A stretch of 5,514 nt of DNA from Bradyrhizobium sp. GTDB lineage: Bacteria > Pseudomonadota > Alphaproteobacteria > Rhizobiales > Xanthobacteraceae. Below, in pieces: positions 5,046 through 5,514 of this stretch (positions are counted from its first letter, which is position 1; each line of letters starts with the position of its first letter). The notes beneath the pieces were generated by a model that worked only from the letters and a program-made list of their open reading frames with translations, did no database searches and had not been told where the DNA came from. The stretch covers positions 1 to 5,514 of the forward strand of contig JAQGKJ010000321.1 in assembly GCA_028290165.1 (NCBI GenBank), in the 5' to 3' direction. The position numbers were made by a program, and so were the translations under genes.

Positions 5046-5437
5046 ATGTCTTTTGATTTGTCGATGCCGATCCTGGTGGTCGATGACTACAACACCATGA
5101 TCCGCATTATCCGCAACCTGCTCAAGCAGATCGGATTCGAGAATGTCGACGACGCCACCGACGGATCGGCCGCGCTCGCCAAGATGCAGGGCAGGAAATA
5201 CGGCCTGGTGATTTCCGACTGGAACATGGAGCCGATGCCGGTTACGATCTGCTCCGGGAAGTCCGCGCCAGCCCGGAGCTTTCGCAAACGCCCTTCATCA
5301 TGATCACCGCGGAATCGAAGACCGAAAACGTCATTGCCGCGAAGAAGGCCGGAGTCAACAACTACATCGTCAAGCCGTTTAACGCCGCGACGCTGAAGAC
5401 CAAGATGGAAGCGGTGTTCCCGGGCACGGCCGAGTAG
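5046..5437 (+). pseudogene. cheY: CheY-type chemotaxis response regulator broken by a one-base deletion
   Basis: CheY binds the flagellar switch when phosphorylated by CheA. The ATG at 5046 (GGAG nine bases upstream) begins MSFDLSMPILVVDDYNTMIR, with acidic pocket D13-D14 and phospho-acceptor D58 (VISDWNMEPM). At about 5238 the frame breaks: ATG is followed by CCGGTTACGAT where ATG-ACC-GGT-TAC-GAT (MTGYD) is expected. Adding one base restores GYDLLREVRASPELSQTPF, then MITAESKTENV with T88 and VKPFNAATL with K110, ending at TAG 5435-5437. The repaired protein is 130 residues, the normal CheY length, with every key residue intact. As written, translation ends at 5303 after about 85 residues, so the product lacks the switch threonine and lysine. 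The otherwise perfect sequence means a base-call error or a very recent mutation are both plausible. Separate cheA/cheW genes are not in the window. Confidence 0.88.
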
Positions 5438-5463
5438 CATAGCGCCGCAATCCTGTTTTCAGG

Positions 5464-5495
5464 GCAGGCGGCGACGGAGCGGCCTCCGCCGCTGC
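5464..5495 (+). terminator. Possible GC-rich hairpin downstream of cheY
   Basis: Three short complementary blocks stack around a 4-base loop: GCAG (5464-5467) with CTGC (5492-5495), CGGC (5469-5472) with GCCG (5488-5491), and GGAG (5476-5479) with CTCC (5484-5487), with bulges between. It begins 27 bases after the cheY stop. No T-run follows, so it may be a weak terminator or only GC-rich chance structure. Confidence 0.25.
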
Positions 5496-5514
5496 AAGCG
5501 CCCGATCCGCATTC

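Noticed and set aside
4700..5056. Frame of 118 codons spanning the region before cheY
   Set aside because: Its start lies inside the Crp-like gene in another frame, it has no ribosome site, and it shows no recognisable protein character.

Overview
The window looks like the chromosome of a high-GC alphaproteobacterium of the Bradyrhizobium/Rhodopseudomonas type (Nitrobacteraceae). This is inferred from codon use, from a hybrid kinase of the AHDFNN H-box class, from a FixJ-family regulator, from the Crp/Fnr-like protein, and from a CheY whose sequence I recognise as typical of that group. Nothing was searched against a database.

Layout. From base 2 to 1336 (+) runs the 3' part of a PAS/HisKA/HATPase/REC hybrid histidine kinase, cut by the window start. 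Convergent with it, 20 bp away, is a FixJ/NarL-type REC-HTH response regulator (1357-1992, -). A divergent intergenic region carries a perfect 16-bp palindrome and separates this regulator from a 106-residue protein of unknown function (2160-2480, +), whose Shine-Dalgarno lies in a hairpin loop. Next come an intact single-domain receiver (2583-2999, -), a truncated receiver relic (3194-3352, -), a broken Crp/Fnr-like gene (3511-3827, +), about 216 bp of unassigned sequence, and an intact Crp/Fnr-like regulator (4044-4760, +) that probably starts at TTG. The last 750 bp hold a 285-bp intergenic region with a second copy of the palindrome (15 of 16 bases identical when read on the other strand), then a cheY gene broken by a one-base deletion (5046-5437, +).

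How it fits together. Almost every gene is a signalling part: one hybrid kinase, one DNA-binding response regulator, three single-domain receivers (two damaged) and two Crp/Fnr-like regulators (one damaged). No metabolic gene, RNA gene, CRISPR array or recognisable complete insertion sequence is visible. The centre is symmetric. The two damaged genes stand back to back, and each is followed downstream by an intact paralogue. This suggests an ancestral divergent receiver/Crp pair that was duplicated and then decayed in its inner copies. The shared palindrome has 7-2-7 geometry, which suits a NarL/FixJ-type dimer, and could link the FixJ-like gene, the small orphan gene and cheY in one regulon. 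That link is inference. The three frameshifts could also be base-call errors, which should be excluded first.
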